Positions 1-12,300 of a DNA stretch of 64,000 bases are shown in pieces. Under the pieces are notes generated by a model, which saw nothing but the letters and a program-made list of their open reading frames with translations, was not told the DNA's origin and did not search any database. A program made the position numbers and the translations under genes. Source of the stretch: Toxonevra muliebris (taxonomy: Eukaryota > Arthropoda > Insecta > Diptera > Pallopteridae); the NCBI GenBank assembly GCA_963691655.1, contig OY829329.1:81028613-81092612 (forward strand). The letters are read 5' to 3'. Numbering within the stretch: position 1 is the stretch's first letter; each line of letters starts with the position of its first letter.

Positions 1-94
1 AAAAAGGGAAACACTAAACTTAAATACTCGTTTAATAGTGGCAGAAAGTAGAGATGAGCTGTCCATAAATGTGCTCTCCATAAACACATACCTA

Positions 95-234
95 CACTAG
101 CGGATCTAGACATTCCCCAAAGAGGGGTTTTAATTTTTTCGTCGCTTTTCTTGTTTATGACCATCGGTCATAATGTAGAGGTTTTCATCAGTAAGGGGGT
201 GTTTTCCCTTCTCCTCCCCTAGGATCCGCTAGTG
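95..234. mobile_element. Short MITE with CACTAGCGGATC ends, copy A
   Basis: A 140-bp non-coding element. It starts CACTAGCGGATC and ends with the reverse complement (GGATCCGCTAGTG). A second copy at 28605-28709 has the same ends and a similar core: TCATAATGTAGAGGTTTTCA here against TCAAAATGTATGAGATTCTC there. The bases just outside are CATACCTA on the left and CATACAAA on the right, a possible decayed 8-bp target duplication. The other copy shows a clearer 8-bp duplication. Inverted ends with 8-bp duplications are typical of hAT-mobilised MITEs, so hAT is my inference. No transposase is encoded. Confidence 0.7.
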
Positions 235-3200
235 CATACAAACATTTAATGTATGTATGTCAATGGCAATAAAAAAACTGCACAAAGTGTACTTTATGAG
301 CAATTTTAAGGCGATTGTGCTTTCTCAGTTACGATATGATGGCAAAAAGTTTATAACATTAAAAAATCCTTTGAAGTGTACTCCCTACACATACAAGAAC
401 CAATGCTTGCCACACACACTCATATCGGGCAACAAATTTTTTATACACTGAAGAAAGATACCAAAAATGAATGAAAATTTTCTGGCACACAAAACAAAAA
501 TAAAATTGAGGGGAAAATGGAAACCTCCAATTTATGTATTCAAGGATATACTTATCTGTATGTATACAAGTTGCTGCTGCCATGGGTGTACGCCGGAGAG
601 GAAAAAATGTTTTTGTCAGAGCGAAAAGAGCATTAAATGTTTTCATATTTTTTTATTTTACCTTCTGCTTCTAAAAATATCATTATTCCTAGTTATTCAG
701 CAATTAAAAAAAATATTTATGGTTACATCAATAATTTTTGAATCTCCAAAACTAGCCTAAAAAAATATTCTAATACTTAATTTTTAGAGGTTTTTGCCGA
801 AAGCCGAAATATTTTGGGAATCTTGATAAAATAAATCAAAATTAGGTTGGAGTTGGAGTAGGAGTCTTGATCCACTTATATTGCACCCGTTTATAATTAA
901 CGGATGCAACTGAATAGAATAAAATTAAAATAAAATTTGATAGTTGCACTAATGTAAATACAATATATGGGTTGACAGTTCGACAGCTGTTTATGCAATT
1001 GGCAAATATCTTACTGAATGAATGACGTCACAAGCGAAGCAACAAGTGGAGAAAACAAATGAAATATTTTATTTTTGATACACGAGTAAGAAAACGCAAA
1101 ACCAGAAACAGTCACAGACGCTCTGTTTGTATGTAAGTGCTAATTGGAAACGGTCCATTAATGCTGTCTCAGATAAAAAGCTGAAACAAACTAAACATGC
1201 ATCCAAGTGAACGTCTGAAGATACTCAGCTAAGATATAAATCTGTTGCAAAAAAAAAACAAAAATTCTGACACATGAAATGTAAGCAAATTTTGACTTAT
1301 GATAGAGAGCAGTTGTAGGTTGAAGTAACATCTACAAACACATTCACATGCATACAGCTGTGGCGAAACTACAATAAAATTATGCAGTTTGAAATTTTAA
1401 AGTATACAAACTATATCTAAAAGCACATAAAATTGGTTTTCATGGCACTGCTTCACTTTCTATACTCATCAATTTCAATTGATAAATCGGAAAAGTATGT
1501 GACTTTATATAGTGTCTGCTAAAGTTTTTGAGCTCCCCTTCCCATATATATACATGCATACATACTTGGGTGGTCAGTACTCTTTGCATGTATGAGATAC
1601 GAACATGTATGTATGTATACCACACATTTTTGTTTTTACATTCAAGTTAAGGCCATTCTTGGTATTTTAGATGAGTTGCTAACTCTTTTTCCATTTTATT
1701 TTGGTTAATGCTGCTGCCCTTTTTTGTTGCTGTTCATATTTCAAGAGGAAGCATCGCAGACACAAAGATCTATCATTGGCAGCTGCAAGCATTTTGCTTT
1801 TTCTTTTTGTTCACCATTTGCGTTATCATCAACGTCATCAGCTGCTGTTGTCTTTGCTATTGCTGCTGCGGCATGACAACAACGAATACAAAAAAACTGA
1901 CATTATTCCATTGATTTTCTTCCGTTTTTTTCTATCTTAACATTTTTTCTACTCTTCTCTACTGCCGTCAATGAGGATTTATGGAAATATTGTACTTTAA
2001 AACTTGCTTAAATTATGCCAAATGTGTAACACAATGCAATTTTAATTAAAGCGTTCTTTCTATTGTTCATTAAAACTACTATGAGTACAAAAAATATGTA
2101 TATAGAGAATATGTCTCATGTTCATAATTCCGCAATATTGCAACAATATTATTTTTATCATTGATTTTAATCTAAATTGAACATGAAATTTTTATTAATG
2201 CTAAAACAAAAAAATATAGAAAGCAATTTTCAGAGAAAATACACAATACACACAATTGGTTTGCCCTCAAAACAAATAAGAGAAAAACACAATAAAGTTG
2301 AAAAATTCTTAGAAAATGTTCACAACAATTGAACTCACCCGCACCTACTAAAAATTAGCAATTACAATTTCTCACATGATATAAAAACACAAACAAACAA
2401 AAAATCGTCAACTGCGAGTTTTCCCAAAGTACGTTTTCAAGGAAACATGTCAATATAATCACTGACCAAGTGAGCCAGAGAATTTCAGCCAATCCAAACC
2501 GGCTGCAAGAATTCAACTAGATAGAGTCAGAAGTACAAGGAAATACATATTCCGCCACGCCTTATATGCGTAAAAAAAAGGCTGTCAACGGTATCAAGTG
2601 CAAGAAAACTTCATCCTCGTCTTCTTGGAAAAGAAAAAGATATCAATACACAGAGTTTTTGTTTTTTCTCGATCAATTCTTTTATTCTTTTCAATTTCAA
2701 TTAAACGCAAGAACATACACTCTTAGGAAAAGTGTCATTGTTTTGTGTTTGCTGGCGCTGTATTGCGTGCAAATAAAAATGACACAGTGTGTGGCATCAG
2801 TGGCAAGTGGCAGCAGCACCAACTACAGCAAGTTACTTCGACAAGCGTAAGACATTTTCAATTACAGTTGCTGTCTTTACATGCTCGATCTGAAGCTGAA
2901 GCTGTCTTTCTTACTGTCTCGAACTCATTTACTCTAAACATGTGAGTGTGTGTTTGTATGAGTGTGCGTGTTGTGTGTTTCACTCACAGACATATGTGTA
3001 AGTGTTTGAATGTGTATTTATATGTATTGTAGATGAAAATCTCATTCTGCGTCGTCTTTCGTGTGGAAATTACATACACACACTGCAAGTGTGCGATCGA
3101 AATTTTGTACTTTTTTTAAACAGTTCTACTGAGTTGCAGCATTTTTGTGTAAATGCGTCAATTAGTGGCATTTTTACGATTAAGAAAAATTGCAATTCTT

Positions 3201-6200
3201 CAAAAAATCCACACACACAAAACAACGTAAATTACTCATTTTAAAAACAATCGTTTCTCGCTTACACTTCTTCTGTTTTTGTTGAATTTATGTATTTTCA
3301 GCATTAACGTCGTATGTCAATTGTGTAAATTGAGATGTCAATAACCCTGAGCTGGAGCTGAAGCTGCTTGCGGCGTAGTTGCAGAAATGAAGGGTTTCAT
3401 TGAGCGGTAAATGAGAAAAGCGAAAATGGAAGCGAATTGCCAAGTTAAATATTTATAAAAATAAATAATTTTTATATCCCAATATACAATTAAAAATGTT
3501 GTAATTCGAAGTAATGTAAAGACAGTTTTAAATTCATTGCTTTCCAATTAAAATTAAATTAAAATTCATTGAATATATCCGCAATGCCACAACAATGAAA
3601 ACTCATATAGAATCTTATTAAGATACACAATTTTTCCATTTCCATTATTGCATGATTGTACATTGACCATGAAATGGAAATACAAAATGTTTATGGTTTA
3701 ATTGATCTCGTGCTACTCGTATATAAAGAAAAAGGGTGCAAAATTGGTTACAATAGCGTTAAATGAAATACATACACTATTGTATGCTTCCTTCTACAAC
3801 CTCCCACAAAACAATACAAAATTATGCAGTCAAGCATGGCAAAGGTCATCAATTTTGGGCATAGTCTGTACATATACGCACACACATACACCAATGTAAA
3901 CCTCATACTCATTGTAACAGTAGGCGTTCTTCTAAATGGAATATTTATTTTACTATCAACAACACCATCTCAACATTTGCACATGCGGTATATGGAGTAT
4001 GTAATTTATGGATAGGTATCGCCGGCACCACGTCCCTTCATGTCCAGCATGTGCATAAGTACACACACATATGTACATCTATGGTATGTAAGTATTTTTG
4101 CTGACGTTATTATCTATTCGTCGGTCTTTTCGATGTAATAACGAAATATCTATTAAAACAGATGTCATTTTTATGAGGCGCAAAAGGGGAAAACAACATC
4201 AAGTGGACAATAACAAACAATGTCTGGGCATGTATTTATCTCCGAAGGATATGCAAACACTGACACACGAACATTCAAGGAACATAATATAGCATGCACA
4301 TAGGATGCTTTTCATATGAATAGGAATAGCTATGCTCGACATTTGATATGGATTCAATTGATGGGTCTAGTTTATCGACAAACTTCATGAAAGTCCTTTG
4401 TTTATATTTGTTATATTTTGATGCGTACTATCTTTTGAAATCTAATGACTAGAAGCTATTACTAGTATTCGGTTTTTGTGTTTTTCGGTGGTTTTGTGGG
4501 GGATCATAAATCGTAAGAGAACTAGCGAATCAAAGAGGGGGTTTAAGTTGTTTTTTTTTTTTTAATTACATTTAATTCGCGTTACACCCACCCTGTTATT
4601 TCACAAATGAGTCTCCAACTTTTTGGATGCATTCCACTAAATATAAATTCGAATTTTCCAGAAGATAAATGAATCTATTAGCTGTGATCCTCAGTTTCAA
4701 CAACATATCTCTCGAAAGACGGCAAATGTATATGGTCTGAGTACCCAACAAAAATTTCTAATATTAGTACGTGCACTGCAAAAAATGTGATGTGTCTTAC
4801 GAAAGTCTGACAAAATATGCTATTGGGAGGATAAGCGATTGGACAATCATTTCAAAACGTCTGATGAGAAGTTTTTGTACGGCAATGTATGTAGAGGTAT
4901 GTGTGTACAATTTTTATGAGTACTACAAGATGTTGCACGTTTGGTCAAAAGTAAAAACTGCAAACTTTCAAAGACGAAGGATATCGCGTTCCTTTAGACT
5001 TGGTCAAAAATTTGAAACCCATCAAAGTAATTTAAAGAGTTAGGAACATCCTTTGTTCAGGTATATTGAAAAAGCATAAAGGAAAAATCATCCCGGTACC
5101 GTAGCTACTTGCAAAAATCTCAAACTAAAAAGTAAAAACCCACAAATAAAATTTCACTAAATTTGGCCGTTAATATCATGTCCGTTTTTAATTTTGAGTA
5201 CAGGATAAGGATTAAAGGAACAAAAAATTGACCCCACGATCTCCTTCTGTAATCTATGAATTTGTTTGCATATAAAAATCATTGAATTTGATTTTGAATG
5301 GACTAAAAATATGACGGTATCCAAGTTGAATTGTTTAAATCCGACTACTTCTTTTGTAACATCATCTCCCACCCACCCACCCCACCACCTTAATCGCATT
5401 TGTAATGTTTCATTGTATAAACAATTTAAAAAGTACCATGACGACACAAACGCTCCCGATGCCGCTCGCCCGCTCATAAAACCATGTCAATACTGTCATG
5501 AAGTTCTTTCAGCACGACAATTGCCCAAAAAACAGAGAAAGGAAAAGCAAAATGAAACAAATATAAATAAAAGGGGGAAAAATTTCATATACTGCAGCAA
5601 CAAATTTAACCACCAAACAGTCAGTCAGTCGACGTTTGCAATAAGGATACAATAGTATCAGCAGACACCATTTTTTGTATAGTGCATTATACAAATATAA
5701 TATTTTTTTTGTATATATGTGTAAGTTCGTCTTTGTTTGCCACTGTGAAGTACATTAAATTGAAAACGATTTTCCACAACAATGCCACATCTATTTTGTG
5801 TTGTTGTACGTCGCGACCTCGGCGGCTCTGAAACTTATTCGACCCCTCCCACACAACAGCGTCAGGACGAAGACTGAATGTCAATGGTAATGGGAAAACA
5901 TGTGAATGAACGAGGAGAACATAAACACAATTTCTATTCAATCCTACGGCAAATGTCAATTACGATTTGGTTTGGTTTAGTTATCTGCAACAATTATGTT
6001 GTCATGCACATTTATTGTTGTCATTCCGTTTGTTTTTTTTATTTCAGGGATACTTTGTTATTTTGGGAGCACATATGAGTTTATGTCATTATGTATTTTT
6101 CTATATGTATTATTAATATACTCATTTTATCGAGAATAACAAATTAGTAAATTATTTTTTTCAAGCTCTTATACGATATTTTAGAACTGTTTCCAGCTGT

Positions 6201-8538
6201 TCACTCTCAAGAACCACCTTTCTTTAAAACTCACCTTTCACCTGGACTCGTGTACTTCCTTATCATTGGCTGGCAAACTAATTTTTGTCGTATCGTTGCT
6301 ATTTGTATGGAAAAAGTAACCCTCTTTACATTAAGGGCATGTGCTAATCAATTCGTTAAATATTAATGTGTTATCCTATAAATTATTAATAATTTAAATG
6401 TGTAAATGACATCAATGCCTCTTTAGCAGAAGCACCCACAATATGTTGTGCTCTTGTTGAATTATGTATAAAAAAAACTATTAGCACTTTTTACTTTCCT
6501 TATTCCAAAGCATATTAAGCTATAGGAACCACTCGAATAATGGGGGTGAAAAGAAAGAGAACGTTGGTTTACACGTAAACCAGGCATCATTTGCATGTGC
6601 ATTCAGGGCATTTGTAGTTATATGTGTGTATATTGAAAGTTCTATAATTATAATTGTATGTATGACGAGTGTGCATCTGTCTATCAAACCTTATTTAACT
6701 AATGCTGAGTTATTTACTATGTGCACTTGCATATATATCTATATATATTATCTAAGTTGAAACGAATTGACTCAGGGATCGCGATGATATTTTATTTTTG
6801 CAAAATATGCTTATGACTGCATGAAAATCGAAGGTTCTGTGGATTTACTAGATAATCCACAGATATGTATGTAAGTGCAACACTTTCACTTTAAACTGCT
6901 AAAATTTTTGGTACATACAAACAAAACCCATTAATGGTATTCATTTACTGTTTGCTTTTCGATTGTTTGTTATTTGTGAAGCGTTAAAAATTTTCCTTCG
7001 TAGATGCGTGTTCAACAAACAAAATACCTACACATTGTGAATATTGGTGCCATTCGCAAAATGTTACTTATTGTTTGTATGCCGCCGCGCTACTCGTGTC
7101 TATGGCAGGGTCTATATCCCTAAAAGCATAAACAATGCACTCTGAATACTGAAATGTGGTGTCAAATTGCGATTTTCCTTTATGTATTTTTTTTTTTTTT
7201 TTTGCGATTTAATTGCTGGCAACGCTCGCTACACTGTGTAGCATTGTCAATATTTATGCATATTTACTACGCTACGCTTTCTGCTATGACTACACACCAA
7301 CATACACACACACACATACATACTTTGCACACAGAGAGAGTTTGTTTACTTTTCATTTTAGCTACTATTTTTTTGTATGAAATTATTTGAAACGTCGCTT
7401 CTATCTTCTATGACGAGTATGTGCAATTTGATAGTTTTTGTATATCTTACTGCATATTTTATGGCATGTGACCTAGAGTCAACATTAACTAAAACAAATG
7501 AAACAAAATGAATTTAAAAAATCAACATAAATAGTTTGCCAAAACAAAAAGTATAAAATTAATATTGATGTTTAAATATTTGATATACTAAAATATTTCT
7601 GTTGATGTAAATTAGGGAAAATTGCATTTAATTGAAACAAAAGTTGAGCTCTTAAATTGCAATGATAAATAAATAATAATATTATAAATGGGCATTAAAT
7701 ATTAATACTTAAATTGTTAAATAGTTACATTGGGTTTAGGTCACAGCGATAACAGTAACCCTCAAAGTAGAGCATTGCAATGCTGCAATTGGCGAGACTT
7801 ACATTTCATCAATTTTTCTTAGATTCAAACGTTAATTTCAATCTTTTAATGCGAAGATCTCCGATAAATACCAACGATAAATGAATTTCCGGTGAGTCAG
7901 AACCATAACAAAAATTGCTTTAAATTCTACATAAATTTGTATGACTTCGAGTCAATCAAATCAAATTAAAACAAATTTGACACATTTAGTTCGATGTTAT
8001 TTTTTGAAATTTAAATTGAAAGAAACAAAGAAAAGAAACCCATTTCATTAATTAAAACTTAAATCATTTCCATGCTTTCTAAAAACAAAAAGAAATAAAG
8101 CACAATAATGTAATGAGGTTAGCCGCACTGGCGGCAGGGAACTTTTAAATAATTCATACGATTTGGCTTTAAGTTGCACACATATTGTACAAATACAATG
8201 CATACACATGTGTATTGCATAACACAATAGAAATTTTAATACGCGTTCGGTATTGATTGGCACAGTTTCTAATGAGGTTTCGAAAAACAATACAATTCTG
8301 TACCTGCGCGATTACTGCGTTTGCAAGCATTGATACATGAATTCAAATATGCAAATGCATACACGTGTATGCATGTGTGTGTGTGTGTGTAAAGTCAGAG
8401 TAAAATTCTAATGACTTGTATTTAAATCTAAGTATTTTTGCTTTCTGAAAGCCAAGATAAAGATTCGATTTATTTTCATTTTCATACATACCCGAAAGTA
8501 GAAAAAAGCTCAAGAAAGGATTATTTTGGATTGAATTG
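235..8538. other. Non-coding stretch, no supported gene
   Basis: AT-rich DNA with simple repeats and no reading frame that looks like protein. There is an impure GT repeat at 2941-2978, CTG-rich low complexity around 1705-1875, T runs near 4550 and 7190, and a C-rich tract near 5370-5390. The one frame worth a look, 2566-2850, is reported as a finding only. Intronic or intergenic DNA is the likely identity. Confidence 0.6.
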
Positions 8539-9347
8539 GCGCTCCCATCATTCCGATTTGAGTTCTGTTTTTTCTTTTCGTTAAGTTGGTACATCTGTTG
8601 TTGATATTTCCTCTAAATCATAGCGTCATAGCTTGACATTTGCAAAAGTTACGTAGCCAAGAGTACATCTATCTCTGTGTGTGTTGAATTTTGCGTAAAA
8701 ACGGATTTAATGGTGCGCGAACGTTGAAAATGTTGGAAAAGTGTTTCGGCAACGATTCTCTAAAGAAAACGGTCGTTTACCAATGTCACAAGCCGTTCAA
8801 AGGTGGTCAATCGGTGAGTCAATCGAAAATGGTGAACGAAGTGGCAGACCATCGACATCGAAAACCGACGAAAACGTTGATAAAGTAAAAGAAATTTTGG
8901 CCAATGACCGCAAATTAACCATCAGAGAGAAGCAATTCGCCGAAAGAGACCAGAATTGTGGACAGAAAACTCGTTGATTTTGCACCATGATAACGCACTG
9001 TCTCACAGTGCCATCATTATTCGTAATTTTTTGACGAAAAATGCAACAAATACCATCCAACAGCTACCGAATTCACCTGATTTGGCTCCCTGTGACTTCT
9101 TTCTATTCAATCGAGTTAAAAAACCATTACGGGGAACGCGTTTCAGCAGCCGAGAGGAAGTAATGGAAAAATCGCAGGAAGCACTGATGGACATACCGAA
9201 AACCGAATATAAAAAATGTTTCGAGAATTGGATCAAGCGCTGGCATAAGTGTGTTGCAGTCGATGGAGATTACTTGGAAGATTTAGATGAATAAACTTGT
9301 ATTTTTAATTTTCTGAATAAATTCCGGGAACTTTTTGATCAAGGTGG
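8539..9347 (+). mobile_element. Mariner element, copy 1 (internally deleted, decayed)
   Basis: Limits come from alignment by eye with the reverse-oriented copy at 30800-31608. Both share a left part starting GCGCTCCCATC and a right end CGGGAACTTTTTGATCAA followed by GTGGTA. About 150 bp of leader precedes transposase-coding DNA. The left end does not show a clean copy of the right-end inverted repeat, so the 5' terminus may be lost or diverged in both copies. At about 810 bp it is much shorter than the usual 1.3-kb mariner, because the middle of the transposase gene is missing. Confidence 0.75.
8691..9294 (+). pseudogene. Broken mariner transposase
   Basis: This is a remnant of a mariner (DD34D) transposase, the nuclear enzyme that cuts and pastes its own element at TA sites. 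The reading frame is split over all three + frames. The first part (8691 to about 8815) has the N-terminal helix-turn-helix residues ARTLKMLEKCFG. The second (about 8815-8960) has the linker GRPSTSKTDENVDKVKEIL. The third (8956-9294) has HHDNALSH and SPDLAPCDFFLF, which carry the second and third catalytic aspartates, and ends WIKRWHKCVAVDGDYLE. The region expected to hold the first catalytic aspartate is absent, and an ALSH change replaces the usual APSH. Frameshifts plus the deletion make it certainly inactive. The match to mariner rests on recognised family motifs. Confidence 0.85.
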
Positions 9348-12300
9348 TACATTACGAATAACTTTATTATATTTCTTAAAAACCCAAAATGAAGATTCTA
9401 TATATCAGAAGCAACTTAGTAAATGTTTTTTTATAGAAATATGAAATATTAAAAAATTCATATTGATACACAGAAAAAAATATTTAACCAATAATCAGTA
9501 ACTAATTGAAATATTGTTATCAATGGAAAGCAATAACAAAAATGCATAATAAACTCATTTCATCATCAAATACTTTCATGGAGTTCAAATGAGCATACAA
9601 ATAATGAAGCAAACAGAAGGAATTAAATTAAAAATAATAAACTGAAATATTTACGAGCTTTCAAATTTAATAGAGAAAAATTGCCGAAACTTCAATTCAA
9701 AATTTCAGTGATCTCGTGCATTATGAAATTTATGAAAATATTAAATTACTAAAAAAAATTTATCTGATGACATGAGTAGCAATTTCATTAATAAATTTTT
9801 CGTTTTAGAAATATGTATGTGTGTATGTAGTGAAAAACATCATTTACTTGTCGAAATATAAAATTTCTTTCAAAAATTTTCAGTCATTTATTTTTTTATT
9901 GCCTTACATTAAGTAAAGTACACTTGGACATGGAAATAAAGTTGTTGTTCTAGTGGTGCTCTGTATCGAGAGTTCAAAGTAAAATACATGAGTACTCGTT
10001 GTGCTCTCGCGTGGTTGTCTAGGTTGGACTAATGGGTTGAACAAAGAACAAGAATAAGAACAAATTCAGGATCTAATATACAAGAAAACTCTTACAACTT
10101 AAAAGTTGGTGCACCATTTGGCAACTTCCAAATTTCTACTTGTTAATTTCTAATTAAGTTGGGGATCGGGTTCGAGTGCTCGAACGAAATAATCGCTAAT
10201 GCCCACCATCACTAATTCATTCATTGAATCCACAGCGAACACAAATCATAATTTTGTCAGGTTATATTTCAACGCTCCTCCTTTTAATTTTCTCTGTATT
10301 CTTACTATAGCTTCCAGCTGTAATTTATCAGCTGCGTATTTTTTTCCAAGCATATTTAAGCTTTGAAGTGCATTTTCTCACTTTCCCAATCTAAATTTGT
10401 TGTTATTGTTATTTTGGGTGCAAGTCAAGTGCACTTTTCATTCGTACATTAAGATTTTGTTGTTGTTTTTTAGTCATTACAACTGACAGTTTTATGTCTA
10501 TGTAGGCGTTTCGTACATACTACTGAGGCATTGAACAAAGTGTGCATGTGTGTGTGTAGCGATGGATGTAACATCAGCAGCTAGAGGAAGCAGCGCGTAG
10601 CAAATGACTTATATCAGTTGTAAAGATTTGACATTCGACATGGGAGACATATTATGTTTCATTCGGGAGATTTTAGAATTACGATTGCGGCTTGAAGCAG
10701 CAGCAGCAGCATCATCAGCCCATCGACGTATACATGAGTGTGAATTTGTCATTCTTTAAATGTTTGAAATTATAAATTGTTTTATTTAATTTAGGATATT
10801 ATTGCAATAAAATTATCAGTGCTGTTTTAAATTTTTGAGATTTGGTTTACTTTTATTTTGCATTGCATTGTGTAACTGTAAACTCGTTTCGTTATTGTAC
10901 TTGAATTATAATTTCTCATAAATATTTTTTAACGAATGTTTCACGCATGAAATTTAATTCGCATTTATGAAGCAGAAGCTTCACGGACTCAGTTAGAGCT
11001 TCTATACCGTATTCAATATTATGCGATATCGATTATAGTTTCCAGCTCTATTGAATCCTTTGAACATCGTAGATGCGTAGCCTGCGTGACAATTTGATGC
11101 CATCAGTTCATGTATTTTCCACAAACTGCAAGCGGAACTCATGCATTTCATGTGACAAGGTATTCTAACGCGCCACGCCTTACAGATAGTTCTTCTCTCA
11201 GATTCCCTGCGAATACTTTTCCTGAATATTATGACCTTTTCAAATTCAAAACAAACGTTCAAAGATACTTTTCCCCTCTTTCCTCCACCTATTAACCAAT
11301 CTTCCTTCCCCATTCAATAGAAGTTTTCTTCCTGTGTGTTGATAATACCACAGAACAAAATCATTTTGAAATTTATTTTTGCACTTTTCTCTTTTTACAT
11401 CCCACAAACATTTGAATCATTCCTCTTCTTTTCGGTCATTGAAACATGGCATTTTCACGAATTCAATTAATTTAAACTGAGAAAGCAGAAAGCGCATTTT
11501 GAACAAATGAATGTGGCTAATCGGAAGGCACGCACGTTTTGCCCTTTACATCGATCGGAACAGACAGAAATTAACGCCAACGCAAAGTTTAACCCAGTTT
11601 TGTTACCAGGGCAAACATACATACATACGAAAAAAAAAAAAGAAACAAACCACAAGTTAATGCCACCATCACACGATGCGCCAGCAACATCAAAAACAAC
11701 AACAAAAACGGCATCAACATCAACAATACGAAATGCTAACATTTTAACAAAAAAAAATGTGAAAACTAAAGTGCTAGCTGGAAATTATCAAAAAAGCATT
11801 TAAAATATTTTTAAGTCTATTTGAATTTGGCTTTTCCACGAAAATGTTTTCAATGTATTCAGTATCTTAAACTAAATTTATTTTTATATCGTGATTTTTT
11901 AGATTTTTATTGCATATCTTTGGCATGAAAGCGACGATAAAGTGTCGCTCAAGATTGTGTGGAATTAAAGTGATTTAAAAAAAAAACATTTAATAGCTCA
12001 TCAAAATGTTAAAAGAGTTAATTTTTCTACGGATAAAAAGATGTTAAGTGCACCGGAGAGTTTCAAATTTATTGTCTACACATTTAAAACAGATGTTTGG
12101 CATAATATAAAATTATGTAAAACTGAAAATCGCAGCATCATAAACTTTGAAAAACAAACTTCTATACTAAAAGGAGCATCCCTGTACCATTCGCCATCTT
12201 GCCTAAACCAAACAAACCATTCCCAAAATTAAAGTGTAAAAATAATTGAAATGGTAAACAGCCGCAAACATAGTCAGCAAAGGAAAACACCATCCAAAGC

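Noticed and set aside
5157..5655. Frames of 106 (minus) and 129 (plus) codons
   Set aside because: Opposite-strand shadows with AT-rich codons, a low-complexity tail and no recognised motif or splice context.
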